From positions 38,359-102,358 of the forward strand of contig JAHYIW010000012.1 in NCBI GenBank assembly GCA_019429445.1: 64,000 nucleotides of DNA, read 5' to 3'. This stretch comes from Desulfuromonadaceae bacterium. Its GTDB lineage: Bacteria > Desulfobacterota > Desulfuromonadia > Desulfuromonadales > JAHYIW01. The notes under the pieces are model-generated. The model worked only from the letters and a program-made list of their open reading frames with translations. It made no database searches and was not told the DNA's origin. Below are positions 29,260-39,830 of this stretch, piece by piece (position 1 is the first letter of the stretch; each line of letters begins with the position of its first letter). The position numbers were made by a program, and so were the translations under genes.

Positions 29260-29386
29260 GATGGCTAAGCAAAAATTTTGTCCGACAAGGCCTGGTGGTT
29301 TTTCAGGGGCGAAGACCTGCATCAGGCAGGTCGAGGTCCTGAAAAACCGGCGTAACGCAGTAGGGCGGACTTTTTGCGACGCCATC
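29260..29386 (+). repeat. MITE-like dispersed repeat, copy 2
   Basis: This 127-bp copy has both ends: GATGGCTAAGCAAAAA on the left and TTTTTGCGACGCCATC on the right, which are imperfect inverted repeats. The 11-bp arms GGTTTTTCAGG (29297-29307) and CCTGAAAAACC (29338-29348) enclose a second small hairpin, GACCTGC/GCAGGTC. The right end lies seven bases from the last codon of the ribonuclease gene. Confidence 0.92.
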
Positions 29387-29392
29387 AAGATG

Positions 29393-31834
29393 TCAGTCCG
29401 GGGCAGTCTCGACGTCCGGCTTTTTTTTAGGTCGTCCGCGTCGCTTTTGAACCGGTGCAGTGTCTGTTACGGCATCCTTGACGGCAGTCTCGTCGTGCGT
29501 CCTGTTCTCTTCGGGAGCCGACGTTGACGCGTTTTTGCGCCGTGTCCGTTTCACTTTGGCGGCCGGTTGTGGCAGGTCATCGGACACCGACAATTGTGCC
29601 GCGCCAGCGGGCCTGGTGCTGCTGCGTTTTGCCGGGGTTTTTTCTTCAGTGGCAGGCTTGACGTCATTCACCCGTTTTTCTTGCGGCGGCGTTCCCTGTG
29701 GTGCGGTGACTTCAGCCGTTTCTTTTTGCGATGCCGATGATTTCCTGACTGTCTTGCGTTTTGCCGGTGGCACTTGAATGTTGCTCGCGGCCTCCGTCGG
29801 GGAAGAAATTTTTTCCCCGCTATCTGGCTGGTGCTGTGCGCTGGTTATTCCGCCAGAACCGTCGAGCGGGGAGACGTGGTCGACCGATGGGGTCGATTTT
29901 TTTGTCGTGCGGCGGCGTGGTTTCTTTATCTCCTCGGCGGTGGCAGGTTCTCTTGCCGGTTCCGTCTGCTCTGTAGTTGTCTGGTCTTTATCTTCTTGAT
30001 CGGTAGCGGATGAGGCTGTCAGTGTCTCGGCTGCTTTCTGCGCAGAGGATTTTCGCCGCCGTGAGCGGCGTCTCTTGGCGGGGGGAGGAGTGGTTTGTTC
30101 TGCCTCCTCAGTTGGCGTGACGGGGGTGTCTGTTTCCGGTATCGTCGATTCCGGTGCGATAACTGACTCGTGGGGTGCTGCAAGAGGTTCCCTCGCCGCT
30201 GTTTTTGCCCCTTTCCCGCCGCGTCGCCGCCGGGGGCGCTTTGCCTTTACGACGTCTTCGCCACCAGGAACTGCGGTCGCGACCGGCGGTGTTTCAACCA
30301 TGTTATCAACCGGGGAGTCTACTTCCGGGGGGGTAACGGCATTCTCTTCCTTCTGGCGCTTGAGGAATTGAATGTCGTTTTGCCCTTCAAAGTAATCCGT
30401 TCGACCGAGGATCTGGATCTCGACCTCATGCTTATTCTCGAGTTCGGTCAATTCGCCGCGCTTGGCATTGAGCAGGTAAGAGACAACATCGATCGGTGCT
30501 TCGACAACAACGCGACCAATCTGCCCTTTGGCGATCCCGGCATGGATTTGTCTAAGTAAACCAACCCCTCGGGTTTCGACGCTTTTGACCGAGCCGCTGC
30601 CGTTACAGTGCGGGCAGGTCAGCAGGGTGGCTTCGATAAGGGTTTGTTTCATCCGCTGCCGACTCATTTCGAGCAGGCCGAATTGACTGATTTTGCCGAC
30701 AGTAATCTTGGCTTTGTCTGTTTTGAGCCCTTGTTTCAGTTCTTTTTCAACGGCGCGATTATTTTTGTTTTCACGCATATCGATAAAGTCGATAACGATC
30801 AACCCGCCCAGATCGCGCAGGCGCAACTGCCGGGCAGCTTCCTGTGCTGCTTCAAGGTTGGTTCTGAGGGCGGTCGCTTCAACGCCATGTTCACCGACCA
30901 TTTTGCCGGAGTTGACATCAATGGCAACCAGCGCCTCGGTCTGGTCTATGACCAGCGACCCGCCGGAGGGAAGGGGCACCCGGTTAGTGCTGATCGCTTC
31001 GATCTGTGCTTCAATCTGGTAGCGTGAAAAAATGGGGCGACGCTCCTGATGCAGCTTAACCAGTTGCGCGTACTCCGGCATGATTTCCTGAAAAAAGTCT
31101 TTGGCTTCCTGAAAAACCTTGGGGTCATCAACCAGAACTTCGTCTGTTTCGAGGGTGAAGTGTTCGCGAATCGATCTCAATACCAAGTTTGATTCACGGT
31201 AGATCAAGGCCGGGGCCTTGAGTTTTTTGGCTGACAGCAGAATTTGTTCGTAAATGCGCATCAGATAGGTGCAGTCACGTTTGAGCTCGGTGCTGGTCTG
31301 GTCAAGGGCAGCGGTACGCACGATATAACCCATGTCATCGGGTAAATCGAACGAGTCCATATCCTCCTTGAGCTTTTTCCGTTTGGAACTGGCCTCAATT
31401 TTTCGCGACAGGGTTTTGGTTCGGCTGTCAGGCATCAAAACCATATAGCGACCTGCCAGGGACAGATAGGTGGTCAGTGCCGCACCTTTGGTGCCGCGTT
31501 CTTCCTTGACAACCTGGACAATGATTTCCTGTCCGCGCTGAAGTAGATCGTTGATGCGTGGTCGACTTTTGCCCTCGCTTTTTTCTTCCGCAGCCTGAAA
31601 AAATGAACCATGGACGTCGTCAATCTGAAGAAACCCGAGGCGTGTCGCACCATAATCGACGAAAGCGGCCTGCAGGCCGGATTCAACCCGGACGACAATC
31701 GCCTTGTAAATATTCCCCTTGGTCTGTTCGTGCCCCGCAACTTCAATGTCCAGAACGGACAGAACGCCGTCCTCGACAATGGCCACCCGATTTTCCTCGG
31801 GATGGGTGGCATTCACCAGCATTTTCCTGCTCAT
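29393..31834 (-). CDS. Ribonuclease E/G family protein with long basic C-terminal tail
   Basis: The 813-residue protein starts with an S1 RNA-binding domain at about residues 35-120 (GNIYKAIVVRVESGLQAAFVDYG), followed by the RNase E/G catalytic core with the two Mg-binding Asp regions ALVAIDVNSGKMVG and GLIVIDFIDMRENKN. The zinc-link motif CPHC is at about 407-410. After about residue 490 the sequence is low-complexity, rich in Pro, Thr, Glu and clusters of Arg/Lys (RRRRGGKG, RRSRRRK, KRRGRPKKK), probably disordered and RNA- or protein-binding. This length and tail are more RNase E-like than RNase G-like. Enolase is encoded directly upstream. Confidence 0.92.
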   Translation of the reverse strand: MSRKMLVNATHPEENRVAIVEDGVLSVLDIEVAGHEQTKGNIYKAIVVRVESGLQAAFVDYGATRLGFLQIDDVHGSFFQAAEEKSEGKSRPRINDLLQRGQEIIVQVVKEERGTKGAALTTYLSLAGRYMVLMPDSRTKTLSRKIEASSKRKKLKEDMDSFDLPDDMGYIVRTAALDQTSTELKRDCTYLMRIYEQILLSAKKLKAPALIYRESNLVLRSIREHFTLETDEVLVDDPKVFQEAKDFFQEIMPEYAQLVKLHQERRPIFSRYQIEAQIEAISTNRVPLPSGGSLVIDQTEALVAIDVNSGKMVGEHGVEATALRTNLEAAQEAARQLRLRDLGGLIVIDFIDMRENKNNRAVEKELKQGLKTDKAKITVGKISQFGLLEMSRQRMKQTLIEATLLTCPHCNGSGSVKSVETRGVGLLRQIHAGIAKGQIGRVVVEAPIDVVSYLLNAKRGELTELENKHEVEIQILGRTDYFEGQNDIQFLKRQKEENAVTPPEVDSPVDNMVETPPVATAVPGGEDVVKAKRPRRRRGGKGAKTAAREPLAAPHESVIAPESTIPETDTPVTPTEEAEQTTPPPAKRRRSRRRKSSAQKAAETLTASSATDQEDKDQTTTEQTEPAREPATAEEIKKPRRRTTKKSTPSVDHVSPLDGSGGITSAQHQPDSGEKISSPTEAASNIQVPPAKRKTVRKSSASQKETAEVTAPQGTPPQEKRVNDVKPATEEKTPAKRSSTRPAGAAQLSVSDDLPQPAAKVKRTRRKNASTSAPEENRTHDETAVKDAVTDTAPVQKRRGRPKKKPDVETAPD

Positions 31835-32077
31835 GCAAGTCCTTCCGAATATTCCTCAAGAATATTCAATCGTTTTGGTACAATCCAGAGAGTTGCCCGG
31901 TTGGCGTAAAGAGTGGATTGCAAATATATATTCGAGAGCCGATACACCGCCCCATGAAATCGAAGTAAACTCCGTAAATATAGCAGGTTATTGCGGTTAA
32001 TTACAGTGAATTAAGTTGTCACAAAAAAACCCGCTGCTTGCGCAGCGGGCAGCGGTAGCACAATAACGCCACAGAAC
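31835..32077. other. Intergenic region between enolase and ribonuclease E/G
   Basis: These 243 bases hold the enolase terminator at 32023-32049 and an AT-rich stretch that should contain the promoter and leader of the ribonuclease gene. I see no ORF. Confidence 0.5.
32023..32049 (-). terminator. Terminator of enolase
   Basis: Read on the minus strand, an 8-bp perfect stem (CCCGCTGC / GCAGCGGG) with the loop GCAA is followed by seven T residues, 29 bases past the enolase stop codon. Confidence 0.93.
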
Positions 32078-33370
<1,293 letters not shown>

Positions 33371-33514
33371 TTATTCTCCCTGCTTGGGTTAATGTCAGCG
33401 CAACCGTATGTCACACGCGGTTTTATACCATAATCGGCGGAAATTGAAAGTTTTTTCTGGTTTTACGTCAAAGCAAAAAGAATTGATTTTAGAGGTGCGG
33501 AGTGATATCAGTAT

Positions 33515-34537
33515 GTGTTGGCACTATTGGCAGAGGAAGGACAACGTTTGGGGAACAATAATAATGAGAAGTTTGCCAGTACCGATCCGGCACTGGCAGG
33601 TCTTCTCTTCGGACAGCAAAATCAGCATCTGAAGAAGATTGAACGTCTGCTGGACGTGCGCATCAGTTCGAACGGTCTTGATGTCTCGATTACGGGCGAT
33701 GCTGCACAGGCCAAAATTGCCCGACGATTACTCGAAGAACTACAGTCACTTCTGGTTGCCGGGTATCCGCTCTATCCGGCCGATATCGATTATGCCGTGC
33801 GCGTTCTCTGTCAGGATTCCAGTGCCCGACTCAAAGAAATTTTCCTCGACACCGTTTTTGTCTCGGCACGCAACAAGATCATTGCTCCCAAAAGTCTGGC
33901 GCAAAAAAGTTATCTTGACGCCATGCGTTCATTCGATGTGGTCTTTGGCGTCGGGCCGGCCGGTACCGGGAAAACCTACCTGGCCATGGCCACGGCAGTC
34001 GCCTATTTAAAAAAGAAAGAAGTGAGCCGGATACTGCTGGCACGACCGGCCGTTGAAGCGGGGGAACGGCTTGGTTTTTTGCCGGGGGACATTGCCGAGA
34101 AGGTCAATCCTTATCTGCGGCCGCTCTATGATGCGTTATTTGATATGCTGGGGCTGGAGCAAGGGCAGGAGCTGATTGAAAAAGGGGTTGTGGAGGTCGC
34201 GCCGTTGGCGTTTATGCGCGGGCGAACCTTGAATGATGCCTTTGTTATCCTCGATGAGGCCCAGAATACCACGGCTGAACAGATGAAAATGTTTCTCACC
34301 CGGATCGGGCTTGGCAGTCGCGCGGTAATTACCGGGGATATTACCCAGATCGATTTGCCGACCGGAAAGGGCTCCGGTCTGGTCGAAGCCCGACGCATCT
34401 TGCAAGGGGTTGACGGAATCAGCTTTAATTACTTTACGGATCAGGATGTTGTGCGCCATCCGATCGTACAATCGATTGTGCAGGCGTATGAACGCGATCA
34501 ACGTAGCATTCGAAAAAAAAGTGATGCTTTTTCATGA
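33515..34537 (+). CDS. PhoH family ATPase (YbeZ)
   Basis: The 340-residue protein has an N-terminal KH-like region (LLDVRISSNGLDVSITGD) and a PhoH P-loop domain with Walker A GPAGTGKTYLAM at about residue 152 and Walker B FVILDEAQNT. PhoH-like proteins are predicted RNA-linked ATPases and are encoded with YbeY in many bacteria, as here. The ATG at 33515 has a GGAG about 10 bases upstream; no better start is visible. Its end overlaps the next gene by ATGA. It is the first gene of the phoH-pgpH-ybeY-corC-lnt operon. Confidence 0.93.
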   Translation: MLALLAEEGQRLGNNNNEKFASTDPALAGLLFGQQNQHLKKIERLLDVRISSNGLDVSITGDAAQAKIARRLLEELQSLLVAGYPLYPADIDYAVRVLCQDSSARLKEIFLDTVFVSARNKIIAPKSLAQKSYLDAMRSFDVVFGVGPAGTGKTYLAMATAVAYLKKKEVSRILLARPAVEAGERLGFLPGDIAEKVNPYLRPLYDALFDMLGLEQGQELIEKGVVEVAPLAFMRGRTLNDAFVILDEAQNTTAEQMKMFLTRIGLGSRAVITGDITQIDLPTGKGSGLVEARRILQGVDGISFNYFTDQDVVRHPIVQSIVQAYERDQRSIRKKSDAFS

Positions 34538-36924
34538 TGATGACAAAAAACGAGCGTAAAGCGGAAAAAGAAAGCCCGTTGAAGATCTGGTGGGCTGGCT
34601 TCTGGCGTGAGAAGGCGGGGCCAGAAAGTCGCTCTCAGCGGTATTTTCTGTTGTTTCTGCTCACCTTTTTTCTGACCTGGGTCATCCTTCCCAAAGGAGG
34701 CTTTGCGCCGGTCCATTATGCGCCGGGAGATGTTGCGTCACGCGACGTCAAGGCTCCGCTAGAAATGTTGATTCCTGATGAAGGGTTGACCGCCAAGAAA
34801 CGCCAGGAGGCGGCTGACGCGGTTCGTCCGTTATACGATTACGATGCGCGCGCCGGGACAGAGCTTGAAAAGAAATTGATTCAGATCCTTCGCCTGGTGG
34901 CGGCTGAAAGTGCCCCTGGAGAGAAGAATTTTGAAGCGTTGGCGCAGCAGGTTACCGTGCTGCTCGGTGACTCCTTGAGTATTGAAGAAATTCGCTGGCT
35001 TGACGGCTTGCCGAAGACGCCTGAATTTATTGAGGCGGTGCGCACGGCGATCAATGCGGTGCTACGAAGCAAGATTGTTACCAATCGCCGACTTTTCAGC
35101 GCCGACGTCGAACGTGGTGTCGTGCTGCGCAATCTTCAATCGCAGCAGGAGGACGTGGTCAAGGGTGGGGAAGGAATCCTTGACCTGGCCTCTGCCCAGA
35201 CGTTGCTGCAAGAGCGCTTGACGCAGATCGACGGTCTGAGCCGGGCGCAGAAGCAGAAGCTGATTGCAGTCTGTCAACGGATTTTGCGTCCCAATCTGAC
35301 TTTCAATAAAAATGAAACCGAGTCACGCAAACAACAGGCGCTGGAAGCCGTTGCCCCGGTTTTGTTTCAGGTGAAAAAAGGAGAAATGATCGTCCGCGAG
35401 GGGGAGCGGGTGACTGCTGAGCAGATTCAGGAATTGCGTGCCCTCAGCGAATTGGGGAATGAGCCGGGGAATCAACGCACAGCGGTCGGAATGTTTATCT
35501 GTATCAACCTGTTGTTTTTTATCATGCATCGTTTTGCCGGACGCAATATTCGTAAATATAATCCCGGTAACCGCGATATCCTCTTTCTGACCGTTGTCCT
35601 GGCCGGACTTTTTGTCCTTATCAAAGTCTCGATCTTTGTTTCGACCGCCCTCGAAGGGACGCTCCCTGCGATCGATGGTGCCAGTTATTATTACGTGATC
35701 CCCTTTGCTGCCGGGGCAATGCTGGTGCGGATTGTACTCAACTCTGAAATTGCCCTGTTTTTCACGCTGTCAGTCGCTCTTCTTGCCGGGGTTCTCTTTG
35801 GCAACAGCCTGTTTATTACCCTTTATGTGTTTCTGGGCAGTCTGGTTGGCGCACACGGGGTGCGCCAGTGTAAACAACGCACGACCCTTTATCGGGCCGG
35901 ATTGATTCTGTCCCTTGCGAACGTTTCTCTGGTTCTCGGTTTACACCTGTTGAGCGGGCGTGGATTTGAGGTGCAACTGCTGTATAAACTCGGTTTTGCG
36001 CTTGGCAACGGGCTGGTGTGTGCGGTGATTGTCAATGGCACGGTCCCGCTGGTTGAATACCTGTTTAAATACACCACTGATGTCAAGTTGCTTGAGTTGG
36101 CGAACATGAACACGCCGATTTTGCGCGAATTGATGATTCAGGCGCCCGGCACCTATCACCATTCAATTATTGTCGGCAATCTGGTCGAGGCGGCGGCTGA
36201 AAAGATTAACGCGAATCCTTTGCTGGCCAGGGTGGCTGCTTATTACCACGACATCGGCAAGATCAAAAAACCACTGTATTTTGTTGAAAACATCAGGGGG
36301 GGAGAAAACCGGCATGACCGTCTCGCCCCTTCGATGAGTGCCTTGATTCTGATTTCACATGTCAAGGATGGCGCCGAAATGGCGCGTGAGATCAAGCTGG
36401 GAGAAGCTCTGGTCGATATCATCCGTCAGCACCATGGGACGGGTCTGATCAAATTTTTCTACGAAAAGGCCAAGACCCAGTCCGGGACAGACATGCCGGC
36501 GATTAATGAACAGGATTATCGTTATCCCGGGCCGAAACCGCAAACCCGGGAGGCGGCGCTGATCATGCTCGCCGACGCCGTTGAGGCCGCCAGCCGGACC
36601 CTGGCCGATCCGACCCCGGCACGCATTCAGGGGTTGGTGCAGAAAATTATCAATAATATCTTTAACGACGGACAGCTCAATGAATGTGAACTGACCCTGA
36701 AAGACCTGCATAATATCGCCAAGAGTTTCAATCAGATTCTGGGCGGGATTTTTCATCAGCGGATTGACTACCCCGAACCGGCCTTTAAAGAGCGCGACAA
36801 AGACGCAACGAGAAAGAAAAATGGCGACGATTCACCTCGAGAACCGACAAAAGAAACACAAGATACCAACGTTACTGCTGAAGCGGGCCGCAAGGAAGAT
36901 CTTAAACGCCTTGGCATGTCCTGA
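34534..36924 (+). CDS. PgpH-type 7TM-HD domain protein (predicted cyclic-di-AMP phosphodiesterase)
   Basis: The 796-residue protein has an N-terminal membrane segment at about residues 31-50, a large extracytoplasmic 7TMR-HDED domain to about residue 315, about seven membrane segments at 320-510 and a cytoplasmic HDIG domain with GTYHHSIIVGNLVEAA, YYHDIGKIKKP and IRQHHGTGLIKFF. It resembles YqfF/PgpH, which hydrolyses cyclic di-AMP in Gram-positives; whether this organism makes c-di-AMP is not shown in the window. The C-terminal 35 codons overlap the start of ybeY in a different frame. Confidence 0.92.
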   Translation: MMMTKNERKAEKESPLKIWWAGFWREKAGPESRSQRYFLLFLLTFFLTWVILPKGGFAPVHYAPGDVASRDVKAPLEMLIPDEGLTAKKRQEAADAVRPLYDYDARAGTELEKKLIQILRLVAAESAPGEKNFEALAQQVTVLLGDSLSIEEIRWLDGLPKTPEFIEAVRTAINAVLRSKIVTNRRLFSADVERGVVLRNLQSQQEDVVKGGEGILDLASAQTLLQERLTQIDGLSRAQKQKLIAVCQRILRPNLTFNKNETESRKQQALEAVAPVLFQVKKGEMIVREGERVTAEQIQELRALSELGNEPGNQRTAVGMFICINLLFFIMHRFAGRNIRKYNPGNRDILFLTVVLAGLFVLIKVSIFVSTALEGTLPAIDGASYYYVIPFAAGAMLVRIVLNSEIALFFTLSVALLAGVLFGNSLFITLYVFLGSLVGAHGVRQCKQRTTLYRAGLILSLANVSLVLGLHLLSGRGFEVQLLYKLGFALGNGLVCAVIVNGTVPLVEYLFKYTTDVKLLELANMNTPILRELMIQAPGTYHHSIIVGNLVEAAAEKINANPLLARVAAYYHDIGKIKKPLYFVENIRGGENRHDRLAPSMSALILISHVKDGAEMAREIKLGEALVDIIRQHHGTGLIKFFYEKAKTQSGTDMPAINEQDYRYPGPKPQTREAALIMLADAVEAASRTLADPTPARIQGLVQKIINNIFNDGQLNECELTLKDLHNIAKSFNQILGGIFHQRIDYPEPAFKERDKDATRKKNGDDSPREPTKETQDTNVTAEAGRKEDLKRLGMS

Positions 36925-37291
36925 CGCGGAACTGTCAATCATTATTGTCAGCGACGACGCAATCCACGCTTTGAACAAAGCCTATCTGCAGCGTGATCGG
37001 CCGACGAATGTCATCTCATTTCCGATGCAGGAAGGTGACGGCGTCGGGGTGCACCCCACCTTGCTCGGAGATGTTGCCATCTCGGTCGATACGGCAACGC
37101 GTGACGCCCTCGAAGCCGGAATCGATCCGCTGCGTGAACTGATTTTCCTTCTGCTGCACGGTATACTGCACCTGCTGGGATATGATCATGAGCGCGGCGA
37201 TGAATGTGAAGCCCGGATCATGGAAGCAAAAGAACAGGAAATCTTTCGCTTGATTGAAACCGAAATGTTGACTGCCACAGATCATGCCTGA
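36821..37291 (+). CDS. ybeY: Endoribonuclease YbeY
   Basis: This 156-residue metal-dependent enzyme is involved in 16S rRNA 3'-end maturation and ribosome quality control. The zinc motif HGILHLLGYDHE is present, with the upstream family segment NKAYLQRDRPTNVISFP. The start at 36821 is chosen because MATIHLENRQKK is the natural N-terminus and GAGAAAG lies before it. This places the first 104 bases inside the end of the pgpH gene, in another frame. Confidence 0.93.
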   Translation: MATIHLENRQKKHKIPTLLLKRAARKILNALACPDAELSIIIVSDDAIHALNKAYLQRDRPTNVISFPMQEGDGVGVHPTLLGDVAISVDTATRDALEAGIDPLRELIFLLLHGILHLLGYDHERGDECEARIMEAKEQEIFRLIETEMLTATDHA

Positions 37292-37359
37292 GCAGGTTTT
37301 GACCGGGGAAGACTCGCTGCCAATCTATCAATCAGTGTATCGATCTTAAAGGGGCTCTT

Positions 37360-38217
37360 GTGGGTAAAGAAGAAAAGCACTTATTCCCGCTCTGGAAACG
37401 TTTTTTTCTGTTGCTTTCTGGTGGGCCGCGTCCCGCCTTAACGGAAAAAGAACTCCAGGAAATTATTGAGAAATCCGAGGCCGAAGGCGTTATCAACGAA
37501 GATGAAGGGGAGATGCTTCACTCGATCTTTACCCTTGGCGAGACGATTGTACGTGAAATCATGGTACCGCGAACCGACATGGTTTGTTGTGCGGTCGAAG
37601 CTGGCGTTAGCGAGGTTCTCAAGTCAATTATCGATGCCGGGCATTCCCGTATTCCGCTCTATGCGGGGAGTGTCGACCGGATCGTCGGTGTCGTTTACGC
37701 CAAGGACTTGCTCAATTACTGGGGGGTTGACAATGCTGAGATTAATCTCGGCAAGGTCATGCGCGAGCCTTATTTTGTCCCTGAAACCAAGAATATTGAG
37801 GAACTCCTTCAGGAATTTAAAGTCAAACGCGTTCATCTGGCGATCGCCGTCGATGAATATGGCGGAACTTCCGGGCTGATTACGATTGAAGACCTGCTGG
37901 AAGAGATCGTCGGGGATATTCAGGACGAGTTTGATCGGGAAGAAGATCTGCTGATTGTCGAGTCGGATGGTAACGTGCTGGTCGATGCCCGCATGAGTCT
38001 GGAGGAGTTTGAAAACTATTTCAAGGTGGAAATATTGCGGGACAAGATCGATTCAGTCGGCGGGTATCTGTGCCAGATTTTTGGTTACCTTCCCAAATCG
38101 GGAGAGGAAGTTGTTGATCAGGGGCTGCGCATGAGTGTTGTCGAGAGTGATGCGCGTTCAATTCGTAAAGTGCGTGTCACCCCGCTTGATCCTTCCGATA
38201 CTCTTCCCGTTGCCTGA
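37360..38217 (+). CDS. CBS-domain protein of the HlyC/CorC family (YbeX-like)
   Basis: The 285-residue protein starts with GTG, with AGGGGCT upstream. It has a short N-terminal region (ELQEIIEKSEAEGVINEDEGEML), a pair of CBS domains at about residues 70-190 (EIMVPRTDMV, HSRIPLYAGSVDRIVGVVYAKDL, VDEYGGTSGLITIEDLLEEI) and a C-terminal CorC/HlyC transporter-associated domain. It lacks the DUF21 membrane domain, as does E. coli CorC/YbeX. The position between ybeY and lnt is the same as in E. coli. The precise role is uncertain; metal homeostasis and ribosome-related functions have been proposed for the family. Confidence 0.92.
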   Translation: MGKEEKHLFPLWKRFFLLLSGGPRPALTEKELQEIIEKSEAEGVINEDEGEMLHSIFTLGETIVREIMVPRTDMVCCAVEAGVSEVLKSIIDAGHSRIPLYAGSVDRIVGVVYAKDLLNYWGVDNAEINLGKVMREPYFVPETKNIEELLQEFKVKRVHLAIAVDEYGGTSGLITIEDLLEEIVGDIQDEFDREEDLLIVESDGNVLVDARMSLEEFENYFKVEILRDKIDSVGGYLCQIFGYLPKSGEEVVDQGLRMSVVESDARSIRKVRVTPLDPSDTLPVA

Positions 38218-38219
38218 TC

Positions 38220-39734
38220 ATGCGTCGTCTGCCGATTGATTCAGCATTGATGGCCAGTCTTGCCAGCGGGATCTTGCTGGCGCTCGCCTATCCCCGTCCC
38301 GGCCTCTATCTTTGTGCCTGGTTCGCCTTTGTCCCGGTGCTGATTGCCGCACGACAGCGCCCGTGGCGAAACGGTTTCATCGTCGGTGTGATCTTCTTTG
38401 CCCTTGTTCTTTACTGGGTGAACGTCGTTATGACCACCTTCGGGGGATTGAACTGGTTTTTCTCCCTGATGGCCTATCTGTTATTGAGCGGTTATCTTGC
38501 CCTTTATTTTGCTTTTGCCGTCTTTTTTGCGGTTGCCCTGCGTCAAAAAATTCATCTCCCCTATTACCTGTCATTGCCGGCGTTATGGATTGCTCTGGAG
38601 TTTGTACGGGCGAAGCTGTTCAGCGGATTCCCCTGGGGGTTGCTCGGATATTCGCAGAGCGACAACCTGATCGTTGCCCAGTTCGCCGACATGTTCGGGG
38701 TTTACGGCATCGGTTTTATCATCATGCTGGTCAATGCCGTGATTGCCGAGTGGCTTCTGGCTGAGCGTGTGCGCCGGATTGAACTGAGACCGGTGCTGGC
38801 GGGGACCGTGTTGCTCATCCTCTGTATTATCGGTTATGGCTGGTTTCGGCTCGATAATCCACACACTGGCACGACGGATGAGCGTACCCGGGTGACCCTG
38901 GTGCAGGGCAATATTGCTCAGTCACTGAAGTGGGACCCCGCCTACCAGCAAGTTACCCTCGATACCTACCGGCACCTTTCGCTCCGCCCGGCGATGGTCA
39001 AACCGGAGTTGATTATCTGGCCGGAAAGCGCGACGCCCTTCTATTTTCAGGAGAGCAATCCGTTGTCCCGCCAGGTGCGTGACGTCGCCCGCGACCAGTC
39101 GGTTTATTTGCTTTTCGGCAGTCCGGCCTACGAAGCGAACGGAGAGGATTTACGTTATTTTAACAGTGCCTTCATGCTGACCCCGAGCGGTGAAATATCG
39201 GGGCGCAGCGACAAGATCCATCTGGTGCCCTTCGGTGAATATGTTCCGCTGAAAAATATACTTACGTTTGTTGATAAACTGGTCGTCGGAATCGGCGAGT
39301 TTTCCCCCGGTGAAATGACTCCTCTCGACTTTGACGGAAAAAAGGCCGGCGTGTTGGTCTGTTTTGAGGGAATCTTCCCCGAACTGGCGGCGGAGTATGT
39401 GCGGCGCGGGGCCGATCTGCTGGTCAATATCACCAATGACGCCTGGTTCGGCAACACCTCCGCGCCCTGGCAGCATCTGGCGATGACGCGGATGCGCGCG
39501 ATTGAAAACCGCGTCTGGGTGGCTCGCGCGGCCAATACCGGGGTGAGCGCGTTTATTGCGCCGTCCGGGGAAATTATTGCGCAAAGCGGGTTGTTCATGG
39601 AGGCAACGCTGACCGCCGGGATTTCCCCCGGCGCCGGGTCGACACTTTACCGGCAGTTCGGGTTTGCTTTGCCTTACCTTTGTTGCGCGATTTCTCTTCT
39701 CTTGTTGCGACGATACTTAAAACGACAGCCATAG
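38220..39734 (+). CDS. lnt: Apolipoprotein N-acyltransferase
   Basis: This 504-residue inner-membrane enzyme N-acylates the N-terminal Cys of lipoproteins. The N-terminal half has about six membrane segments and a last one near the C-terminus. The periplasmic nitrilase-like domain carries the catalytic Glu in LIIWPESATPFY, Lys in DKIHLVPFGEYVP and Cys in VLVCFEGIFPE. It begins two bases after the stop of the corC-like gene and ends the operon. Confidence 0.95.
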   Translation: MRRLPIDSALMASLASGILLALAYPRPGLYLCAWFAFVPVLIAARQRPWRNGFIVGVIFFALVLYWVNVVMTTFGGLNWFFSLMAYLLLSGYLALYFAFAVFFAVALRQKIHLPYYLSLPALWIALEFVRAKLFSGFPWGLLGYSQSDNLIVAQFADMFGVYGIGFIIMLVNAVIAEWLLAERVRRIELRPVLAGTVLLILCIIGYGWFRLDNPHTGTTDERTRVTLVQGNIAQSLKWDPAYQQVTLDTYRHLSLRPAMVKPELIIWPESATPFYFQESNPLSRQVRDVARDQSVYLLFGSPAYEANGEDLRYFNSAFMLTPSGEISGRSDKIHLVPFGEYVPLKNILTFVDKLVVGIGEFSPGEMTPLDFDGKKAGVLVCFEGIFPELAAEYVRRGADLLVNITNDAWFGNTSAPWQHLAMTRMRAIENRVWVARAANTGVSAFIAPSGEIIAQSGLFMEATLTAGISPGAGSTLYRQFGFALPYLCCAISLLLLRRYLKRQP

Positions 39735-39830
39735 CTCATCGTCGGAGTGCATATTTTTATTTTGAATTAAAAGTGTTTTTCTGTTATTTTTCGCCCCTTG
39801 TTCAATACCATTCTTGGGAGGTCCGATTTT

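Larger units (their letters stand above)
28928..29392. other. Repeat-filled intergenic region after citrate synthase
   Basis: These 465 bases contain the citrate synthase terminator, a direct repeat (28986-29019 and 29232-29266) and two tandem copies of the MITE-like element. No gene is present. The region separates citrate synthase from the convergent ribonuclease gene. Confidence 0.7.

Noticed and set aside
30075..30371. Gly/Val/Ser-rich ORFs opposite the RNase tail
   Set aside because: They are shadows of the low-complexity C-terminal tail of the ribonuclease and occur in several frames at once.
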